A DNA stretch of 43,795 nucleotides from Gammaproteobacteria bacterium. GTDB lineage: Bacteria > Pseudomonadota > Gammaproteobacteria > Pseudomonadales > Azotimanducaceae. The notes beneath the pieces are model-generated. The model was not told the origin of the DNA and searched no databases. It was given only the letters and a program-made list of their open reading frames with translations. The translations under genes were made by a program, and so were the position numbers. Of the stretch, positions 1 through 10,700 are shown piece after piece (position 1 is the stretch's first letter; each line of letters opens with the position of its first letter). Where the stretch lies: positions 1 through 43,795 of the forward strand of contig JABJED010000277.1 in the NCBI GenBank assembly GCA_018665025.1. The letters are read 5' to 3'.

Positions 1-267
1 CAGCAGCGGGTTGCAATTGCACGCGCATTTGCTTCCTCTGTCGAGATTCTGTTTGCAGACGAACCCACAGGAAACCTGGATACGACGACTGGTCAGCATA
101 TTATTGACCTGATCTTCGAGCTCAACGCAGAGTTTGGTACAACACTGGTCCTGGTTACCCATGACAGCCGGCTTGCAGATCGTTGCGAACGCAGTATCCA
201 TATTGCATCCGGTGAACTCATTGAGCCACCAAGCCCGCCCCAAGTGGTTTCCAGTCTTGGTGGGTAA
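1..267 (+). CDS. ybbA: ABC transporter ATP-binding protein, C-terminal part (YbbA-like)
   Basis: This is the last 88 codons of an ABC ATPase whose beginning lies outside the window. The reading frame opens inside the signature region (QQRVAIARAF), continues through the Walker B and D-loop (LFADEPTGNLD) and the H-loop (VTHD), and stops at TAA 265-267. DEPTGNLD is typical of the LolD/MacB/YbbA class, which pairs with FtsX-fold permeases. The next gene starts four bases after the stop and is such a permease, so the two probably form one exporter in which this subunit hydrolyses ATP on the cytoplasmic face. The symbol rests on the partner resembling YbbP. LolD-type alternatives cannot be excluded without the N-terminus. 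Confidence 0.88.
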   Translation, partial: QQRVAIARAFASSVEILFADEPTGNLDTTTGQHIIDLIFELNAEFGTTLVLVTHDSRLADRCERSIHIASGELIEPPSPPQVVSSLGG

Positions 268-270
268 ACC

Positions 271-2772
271 GTGAATATTTTTTCCCTGGCCCTGAAACTG
301 CTTTGGCGTGACTGGCGTGCGGGCGAGCTGACGCTACTGCTGGCATCACTCGTGATTGCAGTGGGCTCGGTGACCACAGTGTCCCTTTTTGTAGATCGAT
401 TGCAGCAGGCGCTTTTAACAGAATCGTCGACCTTCCTTGCTGCCGACAGGGTGATTTCTTCCGATGAACCTATAGACGCGGAAATTGTTCACTACGCCAC
501 ATCTCTTGGGCTCAGGACATCTGAAACCCTGGGTTTCCTTTCGATGGTTTTTTCCGAAGAGCGGGCGCAGTTTACCTCTGTAAAAGCCGTGGACCAGCAT
601 TACCCGCTGCGTGGGAAACTGATTGCCGGTGATGAACCCTTTGTCAGGGGGGCACCGGTCGATACGGGTCCTGCGCCCGGAGAGATCTGGATTGAAAGCC
701 GATTATTCCCATCACTTGATGTCGCACCCGGAGACCTGCTGGACGTTGGTGTATCCAGCATTCCTGTTACCCGCGTCCTGATAAAGGAACCTGACAGGGG
801 GGGCGGCTTTAGTAATGCCGGGCCGCGGGTACTAATGAATATGGCTGATGTTCCGGCAACGGAAGTGGTGCAACCGGGAAGTCGCCTGACCTATAGATAT
901 CTGTTTGCGGGCGACCGGGAACGCCTTGCGCAGTTTGAAACGTGGGTGAAGCCAAGGCTGGGGCTTGAGGCTCGCATTTTTGGTGTAAAGGAAGGTGCCG
1001 AGGGAATTGGTAACGCGCTCGACCGCGGAGAACGTTTCCTTTTACTGGGTAGTTTGCTGGGAGTCGTGCTTGCCGGTGTTGCTATAGCGCTTGCTGCGCA
1101 GCGATACAGCCTGAGACACTACGATCACGTGGCGATTATGAAAACGCTCGGGGCGACGCCCCGCTCTGTTGACCTGATCTTTATTACCATCTTTGTCACG
1201 CTTGGTTCTACAGCAACCCTGTTCGGTGCAGCTGTAGGCTATGGCATGCAGATGGGGGTGGCGAGAATCCTGGCGCCCTATATACCGATAGAGCTGCCAG
1301 AGCCTTCGATGCGACCGGTGTTACTGGGGCTGGTGACGGGTTTTATCTGTCTCTTAAGTTTTGCATTGCCCCCGCTGCTCAAACTTCGTTCAATTGATCC
1401 CGTTAGGGTCATCCGTCGCGATCTGGGTGACGCGAGTGTTGCAGACAGGATGACCTACAGTTTCGCTGTTCTCGGAACGCTTGGTCTGATGTGGTGGTAC
1501 TCACAGGATCTCAAGCTGACATTAATTATTTTTAGCGGCTCTGTCATATCGTTAGCTCTGCTATTCGGAGTTGCATTTCTGCTTCTTCGAAGCGGCAGGG
1601 TTCTGGGTATGCAGGCTGGTAGCGCCTGGAGACTGGCCCTTGCTGGTATGCAGCGACGGGGGCAGGAAAATACTCTGCAGATACTGGTTTTCGGACTGGC
1701 GATCATGCTGCTTCTGATTCTGTACCTGGTTCGAACAGCGCTCATTACGGAGTGGCAATCTCAGATTCCACCGGATGCTCCTAATCACTTTGCCATTAAT
1801 ATTACACCAGAGGATGTCCAGCCAATCAGGACGCTGTTTGCAGAAAACGGGGTCGACAGTCAGCCGTTGTATCCGATGATTCGGGGTCGAGTCAGCAGCG
1901 TGAATGGAGAATCAGCATCTGATCGGGACAAGCGTCTGCAACATCGGGGACAAGAGGCGCCTGGGTCGAGCTCAGGCAGGAATCTGACCTGGTCCGGTGT
2001 GCTACCTGATGACAACATGGTGATAGCAGGAGAGTGGTGGGACGATAATTACTCAGGTCCGCCGCTGGTTTCGCTTGAAAAGGACCTGGCTTCCCGCAAC
2101 CAGCTAAAAGTTGATGACGAGCTGGTGTTCACCATTCAAGGCAGGGAAGTACAGACGCGAATCGCGAGTATCAGGACGGTTGCATGGGACAACATGCAAC
2201 CGAACTTCTACATTATCTTTGCGCCGGGGACCCTCGAGGATTTCCCGTCTACTTTTATGACCAGCTTTCATCTTGAGAAAGAACAAAAGCTTTTTCTAAA
2301 CGATCTGCTTAAAGCCCACCCGACAATGACGGTCATTGAGATTGACGCCTTGATCGAACAGGTACAACGAATCATCAGCCAGGTTTCCCTGGCGATAGAA
2401 CTGGTGCTGGTGCTAATCGTGGGCTCTGGCGGCCTTGTTCTGCTAGCGAGTATCCAGGCATCAATGGATGAGCGAATGAAACAGCACGCCATCCTGCGAA
2501 CCCTGGGCGCCAGCAGGAAGCTAATATTGGGTAGCCTTGCGATTGAATTTTGTGCGCTCGGGTTTTTTGCAGGCATCCTGGCGACCGTTGGGTCTGAGGT
2601 CACTGTGTTCATGCTGGAAACTGAAATTTTCGAGCTGGATTACGAAATGAACCCTGAACTTTGGGTATTGGGTCCCGTTGTTGGAATCGTCCTGATTGGC
2701 GCCGTTGGGACCTTTGCCACCCGAAGAGTTGTGGATACACCACCAGCCAGTGTTTTGCGAGAGCTCGCTTAG
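271..2772 (+). CDS. ybbP: Large FtsX-type ABC transporter permease (YbbP-like)
   Basis: This is an integral inner-membrane permease of 833 residues, close in size to E. coli YbbP (about 800). It starts with GTG four bases after the ATPase stop, so the genes are probably translationally coupled. One hydrophobic segment lies near residues 18-40, a large extracytoplasmic domain follows, and two sets of FtsX-type helices flank a second soluble domain (the first set around residues 250-380, the second near 700-830). Each set carries the family's coupling motif (IMKTLGATPRS and ILRTLGASRKL). YbbA-YbbP is a putative exporter of unknown substrate, often next to the thioesterase gene tesA, which is not visible here. 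The family call is firm. The substrate is unknown. Confidence 0.87.
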   Translation: MNIFSLALKLLWRDWRAGELTLLLASLVIAVGSVTTVSLFVDRLQQALLTESSTFLAADRVISSDEPIDAEIVHYATSLGLRTSETLGFLSMVFSEERAQFTSVKAVDQHYPLRGKLIAGDEPFVRGAPVDTGPAPGEIWIESRLFPSLDVAPGDLLDVGVSSIPVTRVLIKEPDRGGGFSNAGPRVLMNMADVPATEVVQPGSRLTYRYLFAGDRERLAQFETWVKPRLGLEARIFGVKEGAEGIGNALDRGERFLLLGSLLGVVLAGVAIALAAQRYSLRHYDHVAIMKTLGATPRSVDLIFITIFVTLGSTATLFGAAVGYGMQMGVARILAPYIPIELPEPSMRPVLLGLVTGFICLLSFALPPLLKLRSIDPVRVIRRDLGDASVADRMTYSFAVLGTLGLMWWYSQDLKLTLIIFSGSVISLALLFGVAFLLLRSGRVLGMQAGSAWRLALAGMQRRGQENTLQILVFGLAIMLLLILYLVRTALITEWQSQIPPDAPNHFAINITPEDVQPIRTLFAENGVDSQPLYPMIRGRVSSVNGESASDRDKRLQHRGQEAPGSSSGRNLTWSGVLPDDNMVIAGEWWDDNYSGPPLVSLEKDLASRNQLKVDDELVFTIQGREVQTRIASIRTVAWDNMQPNFYIIFAPGTLEDFPSTFMTSFHLEKEQKLFLNDLLKAHPTMTVIEIDALIEQVQRIISQVSLAIELVLVLIVGSGGLVLLASIQASMDERMKQHAILRTLGASRKLILGSLAIEFCALGFFAGILATVGSEVTVFMLETEIFELDYEMNPELWVLGPVVGIVLIGAVGTFATRRVVDTPPASVLRELA

Positions 2773-2775
2773 CTG

Positions 2776-2807
2776 CAGGCGTTTATTTCGCCACAGGCGT
2801 TTATTTC
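2776..2807. repeat. Two direct copies of a 14-bp sequence
   Basis: CAGGCGTTTATTTC occurs at 2776-2789 and again at 2794-2807, separated by four bases, directly after the permease stop. The second copy reaches the stop codon of the convergent deacetylase gene. It looks like a local duplication and has no obvious hairpin. Confidence 0.85.
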
Positions 2808-3886
2808 TAAGGTTCGTGATACCAGGAGCCGTCGCTTTGTTTTCTGATCCACAATTGTGAAAACCAGTAAAACCGGTTTCCTTTCGGCAAGGTGCAGTTA
2901 TACCGCGTTCTGCCGACCGAAACTTCCTCTGCCGGCGTGGCCAGGACGTTTGTGTTGCTTGTTTCCGACAATGCCATCAGCCCGCCGGGTCCGTAACAGG
3001 TCAGCCGTGACAGATTCAAGGTGTCCGTGATGAAAGACAGTTCCAGCAGCGGTTTAAAGTTATCCGACACCATGGGTTCTACCTCGGGGTGCAGGACGGG
3101 GAACGGCAGGCTGCGAAGCTTATCCCTGAAAGCAGCTTCATCTACATAGACACCAGCAAGCGGATAGCGAGGCAACAATAGAGGGTTTGAATGTGGCCCG
3201 ATTGCACCGCTTTGCTGCCCAAAACCGATCATTCCCAGATCACCCACCAGGTTTAGGGTTTCTTCGTCATACTCACCATAGGGGTAGGCGAACAGATTGG
3301 AATCCAGGCCGTGTTTCGCCAGAAGGCCCTTTGCCGTCATTAATTCCCCTCTCATCCGACCTTTCCAGTGGTCTGCCATTTCTGCGTCAAGACGTCTGAT
3401 CATATGAGTGTGGCTGTCGGTGTGATTCGCGATTGTGGCACCGTGCGTGGACATTTCGGCGAGTTGGGCCCACGTCAGGTAGTGAGGGTTTTTCTCCTCT
3501 ATCAGTCTGGTAGCGACAAAAATAGTAAACGGCCAGCCTCTTGCCTGAAGATTGGGAAACGCGGTGGTATAGATGCTGCGGTAGGCGTCGTCAAATGTGA
3601 TGGCAACGATCTTCTCGTCACCCTTCTCAGGCCCGCTTGAGGCGTCCATTGAGCGTTTGACCAGTTCATCGAGTGGTAAGACCGTGAAGCCTTCGGCTTC
3701 GATGATATCAAGGTGCCGGTTGAACTGATCAGGTGCAATGCTTGTAATTGCCGGCGTTGCTTCATCCACATGATGATAGAGAAGCACGACACCTGCGTCT
3801 ACGTGTGTGGTTAAACAACAGATCAGGGCGCCAACGACCAGTTTCTTCTGAAATGTGGTTCCGTGTAGAATGCCGCTTCCGAGCAA
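2807..3886 (-). CDS. Exported polysaccharide deacetylase (NodB domain, carbohydrate esterase 4)
   Basis: Likely a metal-dependent sugar N- or O-deacetylase acting outside the cytoplasm. The NodB motifs are visible: ITFDDAY (about residues 96-102) for the catalytic Asp-Asp, NHTDSHTH (about 154-161) for the metal-binding histidines, and AYPYGEYDEET for the third motif. An uncleaved-looking hydrophobic N-terminus ends near THVDA, consistent with a signal peptide. The open frame extends to 4045, but that would run deep into ttcA on the other strand. I therefore place the start at TTG 3886, giving 359 residues, with a weak AGGA upstream. About 130 residues follow the catalytic domain and are not recognised. 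Substrate (peptidoglycan, exopolysaccharide, other) is unknown. Confidence 0.8.
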   Translation of the reverse strand: MLGSGILHGTTFQKKLVVGALICCLTTHVDAGVVLLYHHVDEATPAITSIAPDQFNRHLDIIEAEGFTVLPLDELVKRSMDASSGPEKGDEKIVAITFDDAYRSIYTTAFPNLQARGWPFTIFVATRLIEEKNPHYLTWAQLAEMSTHGATIANHTDSHTHMIRRLDAEMADHWKGRMRGELMTAKGLLAKHGLDSNLFAYPYGEYDEETLNLVGDLGMIGFGQQSGAIGPHSNPLLLPRYPLAGVYVDEAAFRDKLRSLPFPVLHPEVEPMVSDNFKPLLELSFITDTLNLSRLTCYGPGGLMALSETSNTNVLATPAEEVSVGRTRYNCTLPKGNRFYWFSQLWIRKQSDGSWYHEP

Positions 3887-3902
3887 TGTGTAGACTGTCC
3901 TG

Positions 3903-4727
3903 ATGGCTGACTTAAGACTGGAACTCAACAAGGTGAACAAAAAGCTTCGCCATGAAACTGGAAAGGCGATTGCAGATTTCAATATGATCCAGGATGGCGA
4001 CCGCATCATGGTTTGTATCTCTGGTGGTAAAGATTCCCTGACCATGTTGAATATTTTACTGAATCTGAGGGATCACGCACCGATTAATTTCGAGCTGCTG
4101 GCGGTGAACCTTGACCAGAAACAGCCCGGCTTTCCAGAGGAAGTTCTGCCGCAGTATTTCGAGACGCTCGGTGTTGATTACAAGATATTGGAAGAAGATA
4201 CCTATTCGCTGGTGACTGACATGGTGGCCGAAGGAAAGACCTACTGTGGCTGGTGTTCACGATTCCGTCGCGGTATTTTATATAAATTCGCGAAGCAGAA
4301 TGGCTATACAAAAATCGCGCTTGGCCATCACCGTGATGACATGATAGAGACGCTATTTTTGAATATGTTCCATGGTGGCAAGTTGAAGACAATGCCTGCA
4401 AAGCTGCTGAGTGATGATGGACAGAATATGGTTATCAGGCCTTTAGCCTACTGTCGTGAGAAAGACATTGAGCGATATGCCAAGCTGAAAGCGCTGCCGA
4501 TCATTCCGTGTAATCTATGCGGGTCGCAGGACAATCTGCAGCGCCAGGTTATCAAGGATATGCTGCAGGAATGGGACACGCTCCATCCTGGAAGACTCGC
4601 GTCAATATATCGAGCGATGACCGACGTTGTGCCATCGCATCTTGCCGACCGGGATCTGTTTGATTTTTCAGGGCTGGAAGAAAGGCAGCTTAAGCAGGTT
4701 AAGCCGTTGGATGTGGTCAACCTTTAA
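3903..4727 (+). CDS. ttcA: tRNA 2-thiocytidine synthetase TtcA
   Basis: TtcA thiolates cytidine 32 in certain tRNAs, using ATP to activate the base and an iron-sulfur cluster for sulfur transfer. The 274-residue protein carries the PP-loop SGGKDS at residues 40-45. The CxxC pair is at 115 and 118 (YCGWC), and a second pair is at 203 and 206 (CNLC). The family's [4Fe-4S] ligands correspond to 115, 118 and one of the later cysteines, most likely 206. [10 protein letters not shown] is also characteristic. The ATG lies only 16 bp from the divergent deacetylase start, so its promoter must overlap that gene or its own 5' end. It converges on the giant kinase gene with a 4-bp gap. Confidence 0.96.
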   Translation: MADLRLELNKVNKKLRHETGKAIADFNMIQDGDRIMVCISGGKDSLTMLNILLNLRDHAPINFELLAVNLDQKQPGFPEEVLPQYFETLGVDYKILEEDTYSLVTDMVAEGKTYCGWCSRFRRGILYKFAKQNGYTKIALGHHRDDMIETLFLNMFHGGKLKTMPAKLLSDDGQNMVIRPLAYCREKDIERYAKLKALPIIPCNLCGSQDNLQRQVIKDMLQEWDTLHPGRLASIYRAMTDVVPSHLADRDLFDFSGLEERQLKQVKPLDVVNL

Positions 4728-4731
4728 GGGC

Positions 4732-7700
4732 TTATGTCTCCGGTTTGTAGCGTTCATGAAATTCCTTGATGGCGGCAACTAAATTCCCCAGCTCTTGCGC
4801 GAATGTCGTGATGCTTTCCTCGCAGGCTTCGTTGTCGGCCCTGAGTTCTTGTTCTACCTTTCTTGCGATCAGCCTTAAGTTTTCGGCGCCGAATGTGGTT
4901 GACAACCCTGCAATGTTGTGGACGAGCCGCTCAGCCTGTTCAATATCCTGGGCCTTCAGGAAGTTTGTGAATGTTTCATGTGCATTTCCATAAATATTAA
5001 TGTAGTCGTTAGTCAGTGAGTGGAAAAACTCCCGGTCACCGCCTAGAGCGTCTATTGCTTTACTAAAATCAAAGCCTTGAATGAACTGATCTGTGTTTTT
5101 CTCCGGTTCCTCTTTCTGGGTAACCGGTTGAATGACCTGTTTATCAAATAGAATATTTTGCAGCGCGTCGTAATCTAACGGCTTGGTCAGGAAATGATCA
5201 AATCCGGCATCCAGTGCCTGAGCTTTTTCTACATCAAGAATGCCGGCTGAGATCGCGATCACAAGAGAAGAACGGAGTGCCGGGTCTGCGCGAATACGTT
5301 TTATGGTTTCCAGGCCGTCCATCACCGGCATTCGAATATCCATCAGTACAACCGCGTAGCTGTGTTTGTCAAGTGCTTCCAGTGCGTCTTGCCCATTGCC
5401 CGCGACGGTCACCTTAAAGCCTCGTCTTTCGAGCATCAAGCAAGAGAGTTTCTGGTTGATTAGATTGTCCTCGACCAACAGTGCCTCGGCGCCTGTCGTC
5501 GAGGCGATCCGGGAGGTTGACGCAACGGAATGGATGTGACCGGCAGGCAACTTCTCTACGACTGCGGAAAAATAGAAGGTGCTACCCTTACCGAGTTTGC
5601 TGTTGGCAACCAGTTCGCCTCCCATCGTCTGGGCAAGTTGACGGCTGATAGACAAGCCGAGTCCGGTACCTGCGTCTGATAGTGCCATGGCGCCTTGGGT
5701 AAAGGGTTCGAAGATAGTATTGAGAATAGTGCCATCAATACCTCGCCCTGAGTCCTTAATGCGAAAATTCAGTCGAATTAAACTTGGAGAAACTTTTTCC
5801 TCCGACCAGGTGACATCAACACTGCCTGTCTTAGTGAACTTGATGCCGTTCCCCACAAGGTTAATCAGGACCTGAACCAGGCGTATCGGATCTCCTAACA
5901 GGGTGGATTCCTTATCATCGTTGAAAGAGGGCAGATTAAGCGTAATTCCTTTCTCATCTGCCGCGAGAGTAAGCAGATTACTCAGATCCTTGAAAACCGT
6001 GGATAGCCTGAATTCGGCCGATTTTAGTGTAAACTTTCCGGATTCCAGCCGTGAGAGGTCAAGAATATCGTTCACAATACGCAGCAGGTGGTTTGAAGAG
6101 CTTTTAATCGTGTTCAGGTATTCCGACTGTTCTTGCGTGAGTTCGCTGGCTAAGGTCAGATCGGCGTAACCGCTAATGGCGTTCATGGGAGTCCTGATTT
6201 CATGACTCATGTTTGCCAGGAACTGGCTTTTCAGCTCGATGGCTGACTCGGCTCTGATTCTTGACTGCTCTGCCTGCTCTCTCAGTTTTCGCTCTGAAAT
6301 ATCGACGACAGAGGCCTCAATTTTGTAATCATCTGATGCGTTATCAAAAACTGCCTTACCGGAGAGAGCGACCCAGATATGCGCACCTTCTCGCGTGATG
6401 ACCTGGGTTTCATAGTTGCTCACATGGTCCTGTTTGGTAAGCTTCCTTTGGAATTCTATGAAGTCACCCGGGTTGACGAACGCTGAGCTGATGTCAGGGC
6501 CTATGGTGGCCTGATTTGCTCTGATGAGGTCGTAACCCAGCAAGGCTGACGCGGCGGGATTAATGTTAATAAGGTTTCCAGACTGGTTTACTTCGAAAAT
6601 GCCCTCTATCGCATTTTGGTAGAGAGACAGGTATTTGTTTTTGGAATCATTCAACTGTTGGTAAAGCTTTGAGTTTTCGACGGCGATCCCCGACTGGGAG
6701 GCCAGTAATCTCAGTAGCGAAACCCTGTTTTTGGTAAATGCTTGAGTGCTGTGGGAGTTTTCCAGGTAAAGAATTCCAGTCAGGTGTGACTGGCTGAGTA
6801 TCGGAACACAGAGAATTGATTTTGGCGATTCTCGAAGGATGTACTCATCTTGGGTGAAGATGCCTTCGTTGACTGCATTATTAAGCGCCAGTTCTTTCCG
6901 AGTCCTTGCGGTATATTGAATAACGGAAATGGGAATGTCGGCTGATTTCTCGACCGGCACCCTTTCGAACTGAAACTCATTGTCGTCTTTCTGGGTCGAG
7001 GTCGAAATTGCTACATTCAACCGATCGTCGGTATTGAGTACCAGACTGGCTTTATTTGCGCCGGCGCTTACCAAAGCAACCTGCAGCAGTTTCCTAAGAA
7101 GGTTTTCCAGCACTATTTCACCGGCCAGGACCTGTGAGGCTTCCATGACTGATTCTATATCAAGCAGGCTGCTGTCGCCGTAGAGAAACGTTTCTTCTTG
7201 GGGCGTCTGGCTGAACTCGGCTTCAGACAATTCCGGATACTGGTTCTGTAGGTGCCGGACTTTGTTGTTTGCTCCCCATCGCTTGTAGCTTTTGAGGGCG
7301 TTTCCGAGGTAGTAATTTGCGAGGCCAGGTGTCGCTGATGATCGGTAGAACTCGCCGGTGCATTCATTGGCCAGTGCCAGGTCATTGAGGTAGCCGTTTT
7401 CCTGGGCGAATCGAATAGCGAGCTCGAAATGCTCCATTGCCTGCAGTTGGTTACCGTGATGCGCTGCCAGTTCTGCTTCAACCAGATGGAGACGGTGGAG
7501 AATATTTTCCGGAGAGTGATGGGACCACTTTCGGAGCGACCTCCTGTTGCGCCATATACGCAGCTTCAATGCTGTCTTCTGGATTGGGGTTGCGTTACCC
7601 AGAGAGCGAATACAGGCGAGGGTTTCGAAAGTTCTGAAAAAAGAAATGGTCGGTGCGTCCTGAATCGCACTAACGTATCGTGATATCTGGTCTGCGAATG

Positions 7701-10700
7701 ATAATGCGTAGTCCATCTGACCGAATATAAATGCAAGATATAGCTTAGTGACGAAAAAATTCGCGAAAAACGCATCATGAAACGTTGGTTCCTGAGGCCG
7801 GATCAGTTCATTTTCGCTAAAGGCGTCGCCTTCCAGCAGCCAGGGGGCGCTCACAAAGTGAGTTAGGTTTTGAGTCGCCTGCAGATAAATACTACCCACG
7901 TAGTACATGCTGATTTGCTGGCGTTGTTCGGCTTCAGTGATTCGCTCCATCAGTTTGTTTTCGACGCTGTTCAGGTCGCGGCCGAGGAAAAATTCGTATT
8001 TAGAGGCAGATATTGCAGCGATAATCGCATACTCGAGGTCACCATTTTCCAGACCTACCTGGTGCGCGCTGGCAAGAGGTTCCAAGGTGCTCTCCAGATG
8101 ACCCTTCCAGCTGAGACTGAAGAAGTGGGTCAGGGTCATTGCCCTGCCGCGCAATTTATTGTCAACGTTTGGCAGGTTTGCCAGTGCCATCTGGCCCAGG
8201 CTGTGGGCGAAATCGATTGCCCCAAAATAATAGATGAAAACAGTTCCGAGTAGAGGAAAAGCAACAGAGGACTCTGGAGCCTGCCCATATTTCAGCGACA
8301 GGTGCACCATCTCAAGTACGTACCGGATAACTCTGGGATCACCGGTAATGTACGCAATATGGCAGAGCATCAGCAGGAGTTTCATGGCCGCCAGATGCTG
8401 TTCACTTTCCATGGCAGGTAGTTCGATTTTATCGCGGCTGGATAATCGCCATGAATAAAGCAACACTTTGGCCGTCGTCAGAAAAGTTCTGATGCTCGCG
8501 GGCCTGGAAATTTCTATCTGTATAGCCGCAAGGGCGGTTTGGGCAGCCTTGATTGCTTCCTGAAGTCGAGACGAAGCGATGAGCGAGTGGATCTTGATCT
8601 CGTATGCTCTGGCGATATCCAACGGCGATCGCGCGTGTTCCAGAATGGTGCTGGTTAGCCCGTCCAACTGGCGCTCATCGCCGCAAAGGTAGGCGGTGCT
8701 CGCGGCTTCGAGGTGCATCTCCAGGCATCGGTCATGCTGGACCCAGGCGTCCTGTCCTAGCATTGCAATAGCAGTCCGGAAGTATTTAAAAGCCTGCTGG
8801 AATGCGGCTGCACTTTTTGCCTTGTATCCGGCTGCTACGTTCAGCTCTGCGAGCTTCAGCCGATCGCCCTGGCTGTTATCTGGGACCTCAAAGCTGTTGT
8901 TCAGCTGATTGACGATATCGAAGATACTCTCGTAGGAGTCGCCTTGGATGCCCTCAAGTATCGCTTGCCCGATTTCGGCGTGAGTCTGTCGTCGTTCTTT
9001 TTGATCAATCAGCTCGTAAGCTGCCTGTTGGATCCGCTCGTGGGCAAATCGGAAAATGGCCCGCTTGTCTTGAAGCTGCAGGTTCGGGGTCTGTAAGAGA
9101 TAACCTTGTTGTACCGCCAGGTACAATTGATTTGATGTCTCGGTGTGCGAGAGTCCGGATACCCTTTGTAACAATTCAAGGTCAAATTCGATGCCAATAC
9201 ATGCAGCCATCTTCAAAAGTTTAATCGTGGTTGAATCGAGACTCTGTAGCTGATGTATCAGTGGCAGGCTGACATTTTCAGAGGGTGGTTCACTGGTGAT
9301 TTGCGAAATATCCCAGACCCATTCCCTGTGTGTTCGATCAAAGCGAAGGAAACCTTTGTCAAAGGTCCGGTTCAGAAACTCTTTCACCGAGAGCGGGTTG
9401 CCACGCGTCTTTTCCAGGACCAGTTTGGCAAACTCGATGGTTTCTTCTTCAGCCCTGAAGAGGCTTTCTGAAATGAGTCGGTTTACGCAACCGATGGATA
9501 GGTTTTCCACTTGCAACAGCTCTAGCGATGGCGATCTCTCACGAAGTTTCTGGATCTGAGTTCTGATCTGCTCTTTCGTTTCGAGCGCAGGAAAACGATA
9601 AGCTCCAAGGAGCATGACAAAAGGAAGCTGGTTCCGGGTGAACAGGTCATCAAAGAGGTCGATCGACGCACTGTCAATCCACTGCAGGTTGTCCAGGCTG
9701 ATGACAAGGGGTGTCTTGCCGCCACAGATAGTATTGATAAGCGCAATAATCCCGCTCAGAAGCCTCGGTTTTGCATCGGTGGCGGCCAGCATTGTGGCGT
9801 TTGGTATGTGATCAATGAAGTGGGCAACATCGGGTGCTATGGTAGATAATGGGTCTTCTAGTCCAGCCAGGTTTTCCCGGATTGCTTTCTTGTGCTCAAT
9901 GAAATCCGGCCGACTGAGTAGTTGTTTGAGGATATCGCTTAGCGCAGCAGAAATCCCGCTATAGGGTATTTCCTTGGTGATCGGGTCGTGGATACCTTTT
10001 GCCAGGAATCCGCCCCTTGTGATCACTTCTCTTTCAAGCTCTCGGATGAGGGAGCTTTTGCCAGTACCGGTTTCGCCAATACATATAATGGAGCCTGATT
10101 TACCCTTGGCGGCACGGTCCAGTGTCGTCAGGAGTTGCGTCAAATGTGTGTCGCGTTCCAGAAGCTGCTCCGGAATACTTAGCTGCTCAGAGATGTCATC
10201 GAGAGCGACGTCAAAGTCGAGTTCGATATCAGGGTTTTCATCAACAAGCTCCAGGAAGCGGTTCAGATCTGTGGTGATTGCAGATGCACTCCGGTACCTG
10301 TCTTCTGGCATCTTTGAGAGCAGCTTAAGCGTAATTTTTGATAATGCCTTTGGTACTGCTGGATTGATGTTCTCCGGAGGTGCGGGAGTGTGTGTCAAGT
10401 GCTGGTAGATCAGATCAAGGTTGTCTTCGCTGTTGAAAGGCAGACGACCGGTGAGCAGTTGGTAGAGAGTGATGCCCAGAGAGTAGAAATCAGAACGAAA
10501 ATCCACGGATCGATTCATCCTGCCGGTTTGTTCCGGCGAGAGATAAGACAGGGTTCCCTCGAGTGTTCTGTTGACCTCTGGTTTCAACAGGCTCGCTGGG
10601 GAGGGGGTCGAGATACCAAAATCGAAGAATTTTATTTCTGACTTTTCTGCGTCGTACATGATATTGGCTGGATTGATGTCTCGATGGACGATGTTTGCCC

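Noticed and set aside
7870-8253. 127-codon open frame on the plus strand within the giant kinase gene
   Set aside because: It is fully antisense to an intact coding sequence and has no recognisable domain. Several similar frames in the region are shadows.
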